Shown in pieces: positions 63,479 to 64,000 of a stretch of 64,000 bases of DNA. Each line of letters opens with the position of its first letter. Position 1 is the first letter of the stretch. The stretch spans positions 186,001-250,000 of the forward strand of contig NZ_WFLI01000005.1 of the NCBI RefSeq assembly GCF_009208555.1, read 5' to 3'. A program made the position numbers and the translations under genes. The DNA comes from Janthinobacterium violaceinigrum (lineage in GTDB: Bacteria; Pseudomonadota; Gammaproteobacteria; Burkholderiales; Burkholderiaceae_D). The notes beneath the pieces were generated by a model that did no database searches, was not told where the DNA came from, and saw only the letters and a program-made list of their open reading frames with translations.

Positions 63479-64000
63479 ATGACCCTGAGCCGCCGCACCC
63501 TCCTCGCCAGCGCCATGCTGCTGGCCGCTTCCGCCACCACCTTCGCCACTTCGTCCGCGTTTGCCGCCAAGCCCCTGGTCATGGGCTTTTCGCAGGTGGG
63601 CGCCGAGAGCGAATGGCGTACCGCCAATACCGTCTCCATCAAGGATGCTGCCAAGAAAGACGGCGTCACCTTGAAATTTGCCGACGCGCAGCAAAAGCAG
63701 GAAAACCAGGTCAAGGCGCTGCGCTCGTTCATCGCGCAAAAGGTTGACGTGATCGCCTTCTCGCCCGTCGTGGAGTCGGGCTGGGATACCGTCTTGCGCG
63801 AAGCCAAGGCTGCCAAGATCCCCGTCATTTTGACGGACCGCGCCGTCAACGTGGCCGACAAATCGCTGTACGTGACCTTCATCGGCTCCGATTTCGTGGA
63901 AGAGGGCCGCCGCGCGGGCCAGTGGCTGCTCGAGTACGCCAAGAAAACCCCGGATGCCACCCTCAACATCGTGGAATTGCAGGGCACGGTCGGCTCCGCC
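63479..64000 (+). CDS. YtfQ-like ABC sugar-binding protein, C-terminally cut by window end
   Basis: 174 codons are visible, with no stop before the end of the window. A signal peptide (to about residue 30, SSAFAAK) precedes a type I periplasmic-binding fold. The sequence MGFSQVGAESEWRTANT, ADAQQKQENQVKALRSFIAQ, SPVVESGWDTVLREAK, LTDRAVNVADKSLY and NIVELQGTVGS closely follows E. coli YtfQ, which binds furanose forms of galactose and arabinose. The ATG at 63479 follows CTGGAGACAAGA. ATPase and permease genes are expected just to the right. Confidence 0.88.
   Translation, partial: MTLSRRTLLASAMLLAASATTFATSSAFAAKPLVMGFSQVGAESEWRTANTVSIKDAAKKDGVTLKFADAQQKQENQVKALRSFIAQKVDVIAFSPVVESGWDTVLREAKAAKIPVILTDRAVNVADKSLYVTFIGSDFVEEGRRAGQWLLEYAKKTPDATLNIVELQGTVGSA

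Overview
The window is a GC-rich (clearly above 60 % by eye) chromosomal segment of a betaproteobacterium, most likely family Oxalobacteraceae (Janthinobacterium, Massilia, Duganella and relatives). This placement is inferred from protein content: hemA-prfA with prmC, minCDE, proteobacterial-type gshA, a polyhydroxyalkanoate (PHA) cluster, TonB-dependent sugar uptake, and dispersed GGGGTCAGACCC-type intergenic palindromes. The genus is a guess. Genes are dense. No prophage, CRISPR array, insertion sequence or rRNA was seen, and there is one tRNA.

Regions. 1-9.8 kb: start of ettA, rarD, kup, an FKBP lipoprotein, a Dph6-like ATP-binding protein with elaA, a LysR regulator facing an exported DJ-1-like protein, ohr with a recognisable promoter, and a LytS/LytTR two-component pair. 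9.8-20 kb: acetylpolyamine amidohydrolase with gshA, dsbB-prmC, hemA-prfA, an orphan OmpR-type regulator, and minCDE. 20-26.5 kb: metE facing metR with a perfect MetR site, then phasin-phaA-phaB. 26.5-45 kb: mixed housekeeping and accessory genes (LysE exporter with Lrp regulator, proline iminopeptidase, dienoyl-CoA reductase, CPA2 antiporter, KAS III-like enzyme, CtpA protease, tandem M13 metallopeptidases, cytochrome c5) and tRNA-Arg(CCG).

46-64 kb is the most distinctive part: an arabinan / L-arabinose utilisation locus. It has a TonB-dependent receptor; exported GH51, GH43 and GH127 glycosidases; a GPH-family symporter; a cytoplasmic GH43 enzyme; an aldose epimerase; a YtfQ-like ABC binding protein (cut by the window end); and a non-phosphorylating oxidative pathway (SDR sugar dehydrogenase, arabonate dehydratase, AraD1-type enzyme, ketoglutarate semialdehyde dehydrogenase) leading to 2-oxoglutarate. 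Three promoters in this locus share one architecture: a GATATC-N6-GATATC-like palindrome, exactly 13 nt, AATTGATTGGA, then a -10-like hexamer at fixed distance. This indicates one sugar-responsive regulon whose regulator lies outside the window. Three imperfect palindromes of about 90-120 bp sit directly behind stop codons inside the locus.

All functions are inferred by reading the sequence and recalling family motifs. No database search was run.
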